Shown in pieces: positions 49,045-57,999 of a stretch of 64,000 bases of DNA; position 1 is the first letter of the stretch, and every line of letters starts with the position of its first letter. Both the position numbers and the translations under genes were made by a program. The notes under the pieces are model-generated. The model ran no database searches, was not told the DNA's origin, and saw only the letters and a program-made list of their open reading frames with translations. The stretch comes from Pantoea sp. WMus005 (GTDB taxonomy: Bacteria > Pseudomonadota > Gammaproteobacteria > Enterobacterales > Enterobacteriaceae): assembly GCF_013415305.1 (NCBI RefSeq), contig NZ_JACBXU010000001.1:1364001-1428000 (forward strand), in the 5' to 3' direction.

Positions 49045-49985
49045 ATATCAATTACTTTTCCAGGTTTCAGTTTAAGCCGAGCCTCTTCCGGTATATAAAA
49101 CTGTAGCCCTCCTCCTCGACCATACTGAGCATTAGCTTCAGCACGTCCTCTGGCTACATGTATATCTTCGGTAACGTAGTAAGCTCTCACCTTTGAACGC
49201 ATTGTAAAGGCTGGGTCTAGCATAACTTGCAAAGCTTTATGATAACCAAGTGGATCACCTTTATACTGTCTGACTGTAGGATGGCTTACTGTATAAGCAG
49301 GTAACCGGTCTCCATTAGGATGAAGAGCATAAAGAATCGTCCCTTTTTTTATAACCGTATTCTCATAAACATCGATGCCAGGATAATCTTTATTACTTGG
49401 CCCCTGCCACTTCGTCGCTTCTTTCGCAGGGTTCTTACACTTCATCAACCCCCACGGATCCACCCAACCCAGCGCATTCGGCGCATACTGGTAAAGGTTG
49501 ATCCCGCCCGCCAGCCCTATCGGGTCCTGCTGAGTAAACCGTCCGCTGTCCGGATCATAATAACGAAACAGATTGTAGTGCAGTCCGGTTTCCCGGTCCA
49601 GGTACTGGCCCTGCATACGCAGGTTCTGCTCCACCACAGGAACACGCTGGCTGGACTCGCGCAGCAGCTTGCCCCACGGGCTGTTAATCCCTTCCCAGGC
49701 CTTTTGCCCTTCCCTGTCGGTCAGCAGCTCCGGCATCCCGTTGGCCGCATTATGGAACCAGTAAATCTCCGGACTTTCCACGCCATCAATACGGGCCAGC
49801 GGTTCATAGCTCTGGCTGTCGCTGTAAACGTAGGTCAGCGGAATACCGTCGTGGATTTCCTGCAGCAGGCGGTAACCTTCCCACACAAAGCGCGTCGTGA
49901 CGGCGTTGCCCGACGATCTTCCCTGTAACAGCGGCTGGCTGGTTTTACTGATGCGGCGCCCAAGCGGATCGTAGCGGAAACTCAC
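49041..49985 (-). CDS. Orphan Rhs C-terminal module with unclassified toxin tip
   Basis: From GTG 49985 the frame encodes 314 residues: about 180 of the Rhs core end (SFRYDPLGRRISKTSQ, RETGLHYNLFRYYDPDSGRF, DPIGLAGGINLYQYAPN, WVDPWGL), then a 135-residue tip. The core part is nearly identical in DNA to 51049-51669 of the complete rhs gene. The core frame continues upstream to about 50116 without an ATG, so this is a displaced tip normally silent unless recombined. The tip (GIDVYENTVIKKGTILYALHPNGDRLPAYTVSHPTV, then GRGGGLQFYIPEEARLKLKPGKVIDI) matches no toxin domain I can name. Followed by its own immunity gene. Confidence 0.85.
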   Translation of the reverse strand: MSFRYDPLGRRISKTSQPLLQGRSSGNAVTTRFVWEGYRLLQEIHDGIPLTYVYSDSQSYEPLARIDGVESPEIYWFHNAANGMPELLTDREGQKAWEGINSPWGKLLRESSQRVPVVEQNLRMQGQYLDRETGLHYNLFRYYDPDSGRFTQQDPIGLAGGINLYQYAPNALGWVDPWGLMKCKNPAKEATKWQGPSNKDYPGIDVYENTVIKKGTILYALHPNGDRLPAYTVSHPTVRQYKGDPLGYHKALQVMLDPAFTMRSKVRAYYVTEDIHVARGRAEANAQYGRGGGLQFYIPEEARLKLKPGKVIDI

Positions 49986-50092
49986 CTTAGTGCGCGGCTT
50001 ATTACGGTCACGCGGCTCGCTGATGACATCCGTAAGACGATGCTCACCATCGTAACTGTAGCGCCAGCGGATACCCCTCAGCTCGGTCGTAA
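49450..50092. repeat. Second copy of the rhs core 3' end
   Basis: Copy of 51049-51745 of the complete rhs gene at a constant offset of 1599 up to base 50070, with long identical stretches (for example 49740-49999). At 50070 the orphan skips 54 bp (rhs 51670-51723), between two copies of CCAGCGG, deleting 18 codons (one YD-type repeat) in frame; homology fades at about 50092. Such repeats allow tip exchange by homologous recombination. Confidence 0.9.
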
Positions 50093-50199
50093 TTTTATTT
50101 ATGCTGCTAAACCTTACTTGTCAAGAAAAATATTCTATATTATAAAAAATATCATTTAAAGAAATCATCAGATCCTAACTAAACCCAAATGTCATAACA

Positions 50200-50577
50200 C
50201 TAATCTTTAAAGCTTTCATCATCAAACAAACCTACAAGATAAGATTCATATCGAGCAGGTTGTATTTCCTTGTAAGTAAAAACAACTAATATGTTGTGCA
50301 GCCCATTTGAGCATTTTGTTTTCAAGACTCTCAGTGGGCTATTTTTATATCTATATTCTTTAATTTCGCCTTCAATCAATTTCAGTCCTTTAATACCACC
50401 GACTATATTTTTTCTTTTTCTTTCATCAAACACATCTAAATCTTCTGAGTTGTATAATCCAAAATAAATTATACCATCACAGCAAGGACATTTTATTTCC
50501 TTATTGTTCTTCAAGAAAGCATCTTCAAAACCATCATGAATTAATCTACTTTCTTTCTGATAATTAACTATTTTCAT
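50200..50577 (-). CDS. Putative immunity protein to the Rhs TNT toxin
   Basis: 125 residues, AT-rich gene, no signal peptide. CPCC near residue 34 and a later KCSNGLHN could hold a metal. No family recognised. ATG overlaps the rhs stop (ATGA), as expected for the cognate immunity gene of a cytosolic NAD-degrading toxin. Confidence 0.8.
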   Translation of the reverse strand: MKIVNYQKESRLIHDGFEDAFLKNNKEIKCPCCDGIIYFGLYNSEDLDVFDERKRKNIVGGIKGLKLIEGEIKEYRYKNSPLRVLKTKCSNGLHNILVVFTYKEIQPARYESYLVGLFDDESFKD

Positions 50578-53500
50578 ACCTTCCTCAAAAAGCCATTTTC
50601 GACTAATTTATCAATGTTAAAAAAGGTCTCATGTTGAGTTCCATAACCCGGCTGTCCAAACCAAGGAATAGCTGGCCCAGTATCAACTGGCAATGGTTTA
50701 ATTACTTCATAAACCGAATAGGGTTTATTTAGCGTACTTGATTGTAGAGCTCTGCCCTCAAATGAAGAGCCTACAGGAGAAATAAAGCTACCACCATCAT
50801 GGAACCCTTTTTCATCAACCCAACCACCGTACCTATCCACTAATGTGCCGGGTTCAAGAGTTGTTTTTGTGGCTTTTACAAAACCGCGGTTAGGAGGCCA
50901 GGCACCTTCACCCATAAATTGTTCTAATGCCGCCCAGTCTTGTTTTTTCCATAAAGCATATGCTTGGGATGCTTGTTTCCTTGAAGTGAATTGTTTGTTA
51001 TTCGACTTTTTCTGGAAATCATTCCATTCGTTTTTACACCTACTCAAACCCCACGGATCCACCCACCCTAACGCATTCGGGGCATACTGGTAAAGGTTGA
51101 TCCCGCCCGCCAGCCCTATCGGGTCCTGCTGGGTGAACCGTCCGCTGTCCGGGTCATAATACCGAAACAGATTGTAGTGCAGTCCGGTTTCCCGGTCCAG
51201 GTACTGGCCCTGCATACGCAGGTTCTGCTGAACGACCGGCATCCGCTGGCTGGATTCACGCAGCAGCTTGCCCCACGGGCTGTTGATCCCTTCCCAGGCT
51301 TTTTGCCCTTCACCGTCAGTCAGCAGCTCCGGCATCCCGTTGGCCGCATTATGGAACCAGTAAATCTCCGGACTTTCCACGCCATCAATACGGGCCAGCG
51401 GTTCATAGCTCTGGCTGTCGCTGTAAACGTAGGTCAGCGGAATACCGTCGTGGATTTCCTGCAGCAGGCGGTAACCTTCCCACACAAAGCGCGTCGTGAC
51501 GGCGTTGCCCGACGATCTTCCCTGTAACAGCGGCTGGCTGGTTTTACTGATGCGGCGCCCAAGCGGATCGTAGCGGAAACTCACCTTAGTGCGCGGCTTA
51601 TTACGGTCCCGCGGCTCACTGATGACGTCCGTCAGGCGATGCTCACCATCGTAGCGATATCGCCAGCGGGTATGCCCGTCATCTTTCTCAGTGGTACGGC
51701 CATGAATATCATATTGCCAGCGGATACCGTTCAGTTCTGTGACACGGTTATGCATCACGTGCGCGGCACTATGGCGATCCAGCGGGTTGCCTGCGCCATC
51801 CCAGCGCCACTGCTCATTGCCCGGCTGTGCGCCGTCCTGTGACAACAGCCGGCCGGCGTTATCGTAGTTCCATAATGTCTGGCTGAACGGATTATCGTCG
51901 CGCTCTTCGCGGATCAGGTTGTTGCCGTAATCGAAGTCGCGGCGACGGGACCAGACGCGCGGCGCAGGACGCTGCGCGTCTCCCCTGAACACGTCACGGC
52001 GGCGCAGCCTGCCTAACCGATCATACTCACTGCGCATGGTCAGGCCGCCCTGCGTCCGGCTCAGTTCCCGGTGCAGCGTGTCACGGGTAAACTCGGTGAC
52101 CGGCAGGTTGTCTAACGCGATGCTCAGTAAATGACCGCTGCCGTAGTAAAGCTGCTTGAGATTGCGACCATCCGGCAGGGTTAAGGCTGTGCAGTTACCC
52201 AGCGCGTCATAATCCCATGCCAGTTCGCCCTGCTCTCCCTGTTCAGCAACGATGCGGCCCAGTGCATCATATTTAAAGGTGATCTCCTGCTCGGCCTGCT
52301 GGCTCCACTCGGTGTCTGAAAGCGGCAGATGCTGCGACACTTTACCCAGCTGACCGCCACCGCTGTAGTGATAGCGCGTCTGGCCTTCCGTCGTGGTCCG
52401 CGCCAGCAGTTGTCCCGCTCGGCTCCAGTGGTAGCGATGGGTGATGGACTGAGGATGCCCAGCGGCAAAGGTACGTGATACCGTGCGGCCCGCCGCGTCA
52501 TAGTCGTATCGCGTCGCAACGCCATCCAGCCCGACCTGAGCCAGCAATAGAGAATCCGCACCCCACTCGAACTGGTACTGCTCACCGTTTTCGTTTTGCA
52601 GCGCCGTCAACCGGCCACGGCTGTCCCAGCGTCGCTGAACCGTCTCGCCCTGCGCATTGCGGCTGGCGATCAGTCGCCCGACGTTGTCGTAACGGAATTC
52701 ACTGCGTTTGCCATCAGCCGACTCATAGCCCAGCGGCAGTCCGTTCTCACTCCAGTGCAACCGCTCTTCCCATCCCTCTGCGCGTTCCAGCTGAAGAGGA
52801 CGGCCTGCTGCGTCATAGTGATAACGGGTTTCTTCACCATCCGGCGCGGTGACTGAGCTGAGCCAGCCCAGCGGATGATAACGGTAGCGCGTGGTCAGTC
52901 CTGAACAGTCGGTTTCACGGATAACCTGGCCGGCGTCGTTAAACTCCCGGCGGTAGCTGTTACCCGCTGCGTCGATCTCCTCGACAACCAGCCCAGATTC
53001 GTCCCGCTTATAGATCGTGCTTTGCCCGAGCGCATCAACAACGCGTTCAAGGCCGTGATGGGGATCGTAATAGTATTTCGTGGTGGAACCGTCTGCTCCG
53101 GCAACAAACGTGGGCAGCGAACGGTGTGACAGCCATTGCACCGCCTGTACACCGCCGTCAGCATCTTTCTCTTCAACGCGGTTGCCCAGATCGTCATAGG
53201 TGAAACTCACCGCGTTGCCCAGCGGATCGATGCGGCGCGTCAGGAGTTCGTTTTCATCCCACTCATAACGCCACTTCTCGCCCCGCTCGTCGATAAAACA
53301 GGTGATGAGGCCCGCAGCATTCCAGTGATGTTCGCGCTGCTGACCGTCATAGGTCGACACCCGCGTGATGCCCGCCTCGAGATCGTAATGCATGTGGCAG
53401 CCGTCACCGGTATTGGTGCGGTTCTCAACTACGCGCCAGTGATCCAGCTTCTGCCAGCGATATTCGCTTTCCAGCCCGCCGGGCAGCTGATGCCAGACCA

Positions 53501-55028
53501 TTAACCCGTCGTCGTTGTACCGGAAACGCCGCGACACAACGCCAGCGGCATCAGTAACGCTGGCAAGCTGGCCCTGCTCAGTGTATGTCCAGCGCGCCAG
53601 AGACCAGTGCTGATCGCCATCAAAATGGCTGGCTGATGTCGGGCGCCGCGCGTGCTGTTTGTCGTCGTAGTGCAGCGTAACGTCAATCGCCAGCGGCGCG
53701 TCATGAATACGCACCAGACGAGCCTGTTCATCCCAGCCCATCTCCAGCGCATTACCGTACTCATCGCTGAGTGAAGCCAGACGCAGCACCTGCGGATCAG
53801 CGGCCGTGCGTCGGTATAGACGCCATACCGCACCGTCGTCATCGGCAATGGCGATATCGCCTGACTCGTTGCGCCGCACTATCAACCCTTCGCTGATGCT
53901 GTAGAACACCTCTTTTTCACCAGGAACGTCAAAGCTCAGCTCGCGCCCGTTGTCATCAAACCAGGTCGCCCGATCCCCTTCCAGCGTCAGGTAACTGTCA
54001 AACACCGTCGCCCAGCCCTGACCAAACAGGCCAGCACGCTGAGTCAGGCTGTTATAGCTGCGCTGAAAACTAAGCGGGAAACGTCCGGGAAGGGAAAAAT
54101 CGCGCTCGGCATCATCATTCAGAACTTTGACGCCGGTCGCCGCATGAACCGGGAACAGCGACGAGAAAGCCGCGTTGATGGCCATGTCCGCTGCCATACC
54201 GCCCACGGCACCGGCCAGCGCGCAGGGCATGTTTTTGAGGATCTGACCAGGGCGACCACGAAGGAGGGAAAGGCCGATCATCATCACGGCCAGGCCTGGC
54301 ACCTTGCCACTTTTGATCTCTCTGACCGTGACGGTTTCACCACCAATGATGACATTGGGGGACACATCGTCACTCACGGTGGCATCACAGGTGGTTTTAT
54401 CCTTTGCGCGCACCGCAGGCTGGCCATTGATAAAGACACTTTTCGATCCCTGAGCCAGATATTGCGGTGCACTGTGTTTTTCACAGGCCACTTTGTCCTG
54501 CTCCAGCGGAGAGGTACCCGCATCGGCGGAGGCGACCGTAGGTTGCCACATTGCACTGCCAAACTGACCCACCGCAGAGAGCAGCATGCCGCCATAATCC
54601 GCGAAGCTCTTCGGTGATTGTGGTTCCGGTGGCGGTGTCTCGCCGGGCGTGAGCATCCCGGCCGCGCGCACGGCTAAAAGACCATTAATGTGCACATTCT
54701 CTGATCCGCTGGCGATCACACCGGCGGGTGACGGCGGGAATATCATGTTTCCCAGCCCATCGGCCGCTTTGCTGATCTCCTGTGACAGACCCACGGCATT
54801 GGCCAGTATACCGCCAAGAATACCGCTGAGCAGGCAACTGTTACCCACGGCAGCTACACTCGCCGCTGCCGCCCCTGTACCCAGCAGGGGTGCTGCCGAG
54901 ACGATAGCAGCACCAACCGCGGCACCAATGACGGCATACGCCGCACCTTCCGCCACAATGCTGGTGATATCAGCAAAAATGCTGGAGTGAATGATCTCAT
55001 CGCCCACGCGGGCCGCAGGGTTATCCAT
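50574..55028 (-). CDS. rhs: T6SS Rhs effector with prePAAR/PAAR N-terminus and TNT NADase tip
   Basis: 1484 residues. The first residues contain the prePAAR motif AARVGDEIIH (5-14). Hydrophobic helices (about 22-80) are followed by a PAAR region (about 95-240; ENVHINGLLAVRA, KSVFINGQPAVRAKD) and a second membrane region (about 245-290). This is the two-membrane-region class that needs an Eag chaperone, encoded just upstream. Many YD repeats form the Rhs shell to about 1325, ending in DPIGLAGG..WVDPWGL. The tip (about 1329-1484) is a TNT domain: WPPNRGFV, LEPGTLVDRYGG, SFISPVGSSFEGRAL, YEVIKPL, WFGQPGYGTQ; this family hydrolyses NAD+/NADP+. The tip gene section is much AT-richer than the core. 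Confidence 0.93.
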   Translation of the reverse strand: MDNPAARVGDEIIHSSIFADITSIVAEGAAYAVIGAAVGAAIVSAAPLLGTGAAAASVAAVGNSCLLSGILGGILANAVGLSQEISKAADGLGNMIFPPSPAGVIASGSENVHINGLLAVRAAGMLTPGETPPPEPQSPKSFADYGGMLLSAVGQFGSAMWQPTVASADAGTSPLEQDKVACEKHSAPQYLAQGSKSVFINGQPAVRAKDKTTCDATVSDDVSPNVIIGGETVTVREIKSGKVPGLAVMMIGLSLLRGRPGQILKNMPCALAGAVGGMAADMAINAAFSSLFPVHAATGVKVLNDDAERDFSLPGRFPLSFQRSYNSLTQRAGLFGQGWATVFDSYLTLEGDRATWFDDNGRELSFDVPGEKEVFYSISEGLIVRRNESGDIAIADDDGAVWRLYRRTAADPQVLRLASLSDEYGNALEMGWDEQARLVRIHDAPLAIDVTLHYDDKQHARRPTSASHFDGDQHWSLARWTYTEQGQLASVTDAAGVVSRRFRYNDDGLMVWHQLPGGLESEYRWQKLDHWRVVENRTNTGDGCHMHYDLEAGITRVSTYDGQQREHHWNAAGLITCFIDERGEKWRYEWDENELLTRRIDPLGNAVSFTYDDLGNRVEEKDADGGVQAVQWLSHRSLPTFVAGADGSTTKYYYDPHHGLERVVDALGQSTIYKRDESGLVVEEIDAAGNSYRREFNDAGQVIRETDCSGLTTRYRYHPLGWLSSVTAPDGEETRYHYDAAGRPLQLERAEGWEERLHWSENGLPLGYESADGKRSEFRYDNVGRLIASRNAQGETVQRRWDSRGRLTALQNENGEQYQFEWGADSLLLAQVGLDGVATRYDYDAAGRTVSRTFAAGHPQSITHRYHWSRAGQLLARTTTEGQTRYHYSGGGQLGKVSQHLPLSDTEWSQQAEQEITFKYDALGRIVAEQGEQGELAWDYDALGNCTALTLPDGRNLKQLYYGSGHLLSIALDNLPVTEFTRDTLHRELSRTQGGLTMRSEYDRLGRLRRRDVFRGDAQRPAPRVWSRRRDFDYGNNLIREERDDNPFSQTLWNYDNAGRLLSQDGAQPGNEQWRWDGAGNPLDRHSAAHVMHNRVTELNGIRWQYDIHGRTTEKDDGHTRWRYRYDGEHRLTDVISEPRDRNKPRTKVSFRYDPLGRRISKTSQPLLQGRSSGNAVTTRFVWEGYRLLQEIHDGIPLTYVYSDSQSYEPLARIDGVESPEIYWFHNAANGMPELLTDGEGQKAWEGINSPWGKLLRESSQRMPVVQQNLRMQGQYLDRETGLHYNLFRYYDPDSGRFTQQDPIGLAGGINLYQYAPNALGWVDPWGLSRCKNEWNDFQKKSNNKQFTSRKQASQAYALWKKQDWAALEQFMGEGAWPPNRGFVKATKTTLEPGTLVDRYGGWVDEKGFHDGGSFISPVGSSFEGRALQSSTLNKPYSVYEVIKPLPVDTGPAIPWFGQPGYGTQHETFFNIDKLVENGFLRKV

Positions 55029-55031
55029 AGG

Positions 55032-55472
55032 TTATGCTTTCCGTGGCGTGTTCAGAGTCAGGCTTTGTTTAAAAGCACTCCAGCGCTGTCCGTCTTCTTC
55101 ATTGAATGGGCGCATCGCGGAGAGCGTAAAAATCATTAAGGTGTTCGAGTCAGGCACCTGCGTAGCCAGCTGTTTCTGCCACACCGCCTGCCCGTTACGG
55201 TCAAACATAGTTTCCACTTCAGTTGCGTGTAAGGTGTTATCCACACCCGCCATCACGTGTACAAATTCACTCTGCTGGATGTGACCCATCTGACTCCGCA
55301 ACGTGTCCCACTGACGCTGGAATTCTTTTTCCGCATCACTGCCCTCAGAAATAACACCACGGCTGACAACCCATGCCAGTCCACTGGCTTCGTCGCGGAG
55401 AATATTCATGGTGGTGTCCTGCCAGGCAGCAGGAAAAAGCGCAAAGGCGCCCTCATTGAATTGGTAATTCAT
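55032..55472 (-). CDS. Eag-type effector chaperone (DUF1795/DcrB-like)
   Basis: 146 residues matching the DUF1795 EagR family (FNEGAFALFPAAWQDTTMNILR, LAWVVSRGVI, LHATEVETMF, NTLMIFTLSAMRPF). Eag chaperones shield the N-terminal membrane helices of prePAAR effectors and load them on VgrG. It lies 3 nt upstream of the Rhs gene, its obvious client. Confidence 0.92.
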   Translation of the reverse strand: MNYQFNEGAFALFPAAWQDTTMNILRDEASGLAWVVSRGVISEGSDAEKEFQRQWDTLRSQMGHIQQSEFVHVMAGVDNTLHATEVETMFDRNGQAVWQKQLATQVPDSNTLMIFTLSAMRPFNEEDGQRWSAFKQSLTLNTPRKA

Positions 55473-55530
55473 AATAGATATCCATATGGGGGAAGTAAAA
55501 ACGGGATGTTATTAACGGCAGAGGAATTAA

Positions 55531-55893
55531 CTATTTATTTTCATCATAATCGGGGGCGATACCAGTATGTGTTTCAACTAATCGGAATTTTTCGACCCAG
55601 CCATTAACCTGGTTTCCGTCATTGGCCACATACATTACGCTGTAATACTTCCCATACTCGACGTAAGCATATAATTCATTGCCAGGCACCACAAAAACAT
55701 CTTTCTCTACACAGCGGCTATCAGGCGCAGAATAAAACTGCAGCCGTCCTGACCCGCCAACCTTGTAGACATTATCTGTATTGTCGAAACGAACACCTTT
55801 TACGATGGCAGCATCACTCAACATGTGGCATGCGTTATTGGCTAACACGGTCAGAGGCAATGAAAATGCTATTAATGATAAAAATTTAACCAT
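55531..55893 (-). CDS. Small exported SH3-like protein, putative immunity
   Basis: 120 residues from ATG 55893 (AGGG upstream). Signal peptide MVKFLSLIAFSLPLTVLANNA. The body (GGSGRLQFYSAPDSRCVEKDVFVVPG, YAYVEYGKYYSVMYVANDGNQVNGWVEKFRL) resembles an SH3b fold, common in cell-wall-related and immunity proteins. Two Cys may pair. Located in the island between an exported protein and the Eag gene. Function not known. Confidence 0.75.
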   Translation of the reverse strand: MVKFLSLIAFSLPLTVLANNACHMLSDAAIVKGVRFDNTDNVYKVGGSGRLQFYSAPDSRCVEKDVFVVPGNELYAYVEYGKYYSVMYVANDGNQVNGWVEKFRLVETHTGIAPDYDENK

Positions 55894-55976
55894 AACAACC
55901 CTGTCATTTTTAACAATAATGATCACATCAGAGATATAACATAATTCTCCGCGCGACATATCACGCAGAACTCCTT

Positions 55977-56537
55977 TCAATCATCCGTATTAATCGTCAT
56001 CATAATATGACTGACTTTTTTATGCTCTAACTGAAACAACATGCGTTTGTGATCAGCGTCATAATATAACCAGTGCTGGTTATCACTATCATCCACTGTG
56101 CCCTGACCATATTTACTGACCAGCACATCCTGACTGTCACCGATTTCTACGCCTCTGGCTGTTTTGATTGCAGGAGTATTGATGGTGATCTGTGCAATGA
56201 GGTAGCTATCGATATCACGCTGTTTTTTTTGCCAGAACAGGTTGGCAGTGTAGATTTCAAAACCCTCATATTTATGCTGGTAGTACTTATAGCTGGTGTC
56301 ACCGGCGGGCACGTCGCCAACAAAGTTTTTGCTTATCTGCGCGCCCACCTGTCTCTGAATTTCACTGCTCCAATCGTCACCTAAAGTTAAACCGTGATGA
56401 TTTATTATTACATGAAAGTCAGAGTTTTTTAGTTGAGTACTGGAGTTACCAGCCATTACACAGTGAGAATGAAAAGAAAAAATAAATGAAAGCAGCACAC
56501 CCAATCGAAAATTACGTTTATTATTAAGATATGCCAT
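55977..56537 (-). CDS. Exported protein of unknown function, putative immunity
   Basis: 186 residues from ATG 56537 (GGAG nine bases upstream; starts at 56549-56609 are possible). Signal-like N-terminus FRLGVLLSFIFSFHSHCVMAG. The C-terminal half, VEIGDSQDVLVSKYGQG...QHWLYYDADHKRMLFQLEHKKVSHIMMTI, resembles the repeat seen in SmpA/BamE-like small periplasmic domains. In a row of exported proteins behind the muramidase VgrG, so it may protect the periplasm against a wall-acting effector. Confidence 0.75.
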   Translation of the reverse strand: MAYLNNKRNFRLGVLLSFIFSFHSHCVMAGNSSTQLKNSDFHVIINHHGLTLGDDWSSEIQRQVGAQISKNFVGDVPAGDTSYKYYQHKYEGFEIYTANLFWQKKQRDIDSYLIAQITINTPAIKTARGVEIGDSQDVLVSKYGQGTVDDSDNQHWLYYDADHKRMLFQLEHKKVSHIMMTINTDD

Positions 56538-56621
56538 TTTAAAAAACTCCATTTGCATAGAATCTGCAAGCATCGTGTTTGATGGCGCGCCAACATGACG
56601 CACCATCAAATAGTGATTTAA

Positions 56622-57410
56622 TTACTCGGAATCATTCTTCCACTTTCCGTCTTCAGACAGCACGATTTTATTATTAACGACAACCGTAAGGTTACTAATT
56701 ACATTGTTAATAATATAGGTTGCATCATGATTGCGGAATTTATAACTCAGCACCGCGCAGGATGCTTGACCACAATCACTTCTCGTGGCTTTACCTTTTA
56801 ATCTGACAACTGCACCATCTGATTTTCTTACACCCTCATAACTAACGTCATTACACTCCGAACCAGTAGCACAAAGCGAGGTTATTTTTATTTTGAATTT
56901 TGCCGTCTCAAAAACTTTCTCGCTATCTTTTTGACTGTCTTTTTGGTTCTTATCGGGAGTGGTTGACTTATCTTTATCAAAGCGTTTTACCCACCGTGCA
57001 ATATCATCCTGCATATTATTACTTGCACGATCATTACTTACATAATGTATTTTATCATCCTCAGGCAGCATCCATGCAGCATAGACTTTTCCGTCAGGCT
57101 GTATAACAAATGCTGAAGCCTGCTCAAGGTAAAGATCTTTTAACCAGCCCTCAACGAATATGCCACCACTCTCTGTTTTATGAGGTTCGCCAAAAACATC
57201 AAAATTCTGGCTGAAGTTATTGTACTCACTACCTAGCACAGACTTTAAACTGGAAACGGCTTTCTGGTCATTAAAAATAGTTGAAACATTGTTCAGACTA
57301 TTATATTGAGAGAAAGCCGGCTGGGTATCCGATGCTGCTGCAACACCTATTGAGCCACTTGTAAAAACAACCAGAAAAAACAACTTAATAAATAAACTCA
57401 CTTTATTCAC
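56622..57410 (-). CDS. Exported two-domain protein, putative immunity, paralogue of 58000-58716
   Basis: 262 residues with signal peptide MNKVSLFIKLFFLVVFTSGSIGVAAA. N-terminal domain about 30-150, a Lys/Asp/Ser-rich linker (KDKSTTPDKNQKDSQKDSEK), then a C-terminal domain about 168-262 (KVFETAKFKIKITSLC..CNDVSYEGVR..DGAVVRLKGKA..YKFRNHDATYIIN..NNKIVLSEDGKWK). That C-terminal domain is shared with the 238-residue protein next to VgrG, while the N-terminal domains differ. No known family recognised. Confidence 0.8.
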   Translation of the reverse strand: MNKVSLFIKLFFLVVFTSGSIGVAAASDTQPAFSQYNSLNNVSTIFNDQKAVSSLKSVLGSEYNNFSQNFDVFGEPHKTESGGIFVEGWLKDLYLEQASAFVIQPDGKVYAAWMLPEDDKIHYVSNDRASNNMQDDIARWVKRFDKDKSTTPDKNQKDSQKDSEKVFETAKFKIKITSLCATGSECNDVSYEGVRKSDGAVVRLKGKATRSDCGQASCAVLSYKFRNHDATYIINNVISNLTVVVNNKIVLSEDGKWKNDSE

Positions 57411-57999
57411 CTGAAAAATTCAAAAATTCAGCAGCTTCATTGGTATAGCGCTTTGTCAAAACGGTAGAAGAATGATTCCACCAGTTATATTAAACACCGT
57501 TTTTAACCGTAGTGATTGAACAATATATTTACTTGTCATAATTCACACCTGCGCTGAAAAGGTCGACTCAGGCCATAGCTGAACTCAGGGCCTTGCCTGC
57601 GCGTACGAAATTTTAGTTGCTTCCGGTCTCACCGGGATTGAAAGCATAGCTATTTAGCAGAACGGAAAAGTCGCTATCATTAAGAGTTGGAAAGGATAAG
57701 TTCGTGCTGGGTTCGGCCCTTGCAATGCAAGATAAAAAATGAGGACAAGCACAAATATAAGACTATCAAAAAAACTACAATCATTAAATTTTATCGAGTT
57801 TAGCAAAAAAATAAGAAATAATTTTCGTTTACTCACTAATAAATTGCAATTTAACTTACTGAATATAAATTCAAAGTTAAATTCTACGTGCGGGGAGGAG
57901 ATAAAACACCACCTCCCCGAGAAATATCATATTATTAATTAACTTTATACATATTGTTCGAGCCGCAGGAAAACCTTCGTATTTGAAAAATAAAAATTA
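57411..57999. other. Non-coding gap with a GC-richer island
   Basis: 589 bp. Most is very AT-rich, but about 57550-57720 is clearly GC-richer and contains a short CCGGT-CTC-ACCGG hairpin. No convincing gene on either strand; short frames at 57654-57836 and 57739-57942 lack ribosome sites. The GC-richer piece may be a remnant of a deleted gene. Confidence 0.5.

Noticed and set aside
49041..50577. Reading the orphan Rhs module as a frameshifted part of the complete rhs gene
   Set aside because: The complete rhs gene ends with its own tip and immunity gene first, and the orphan repeats the core; it is a separate displaced cassette.
57739..57942. 67-codon plus-strand frame in the gap behind vgrG
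   Set aside because: Asn/Lys/Leu-rich product of AT-rich DNA, no ribosome site, opposite to all neighbours.
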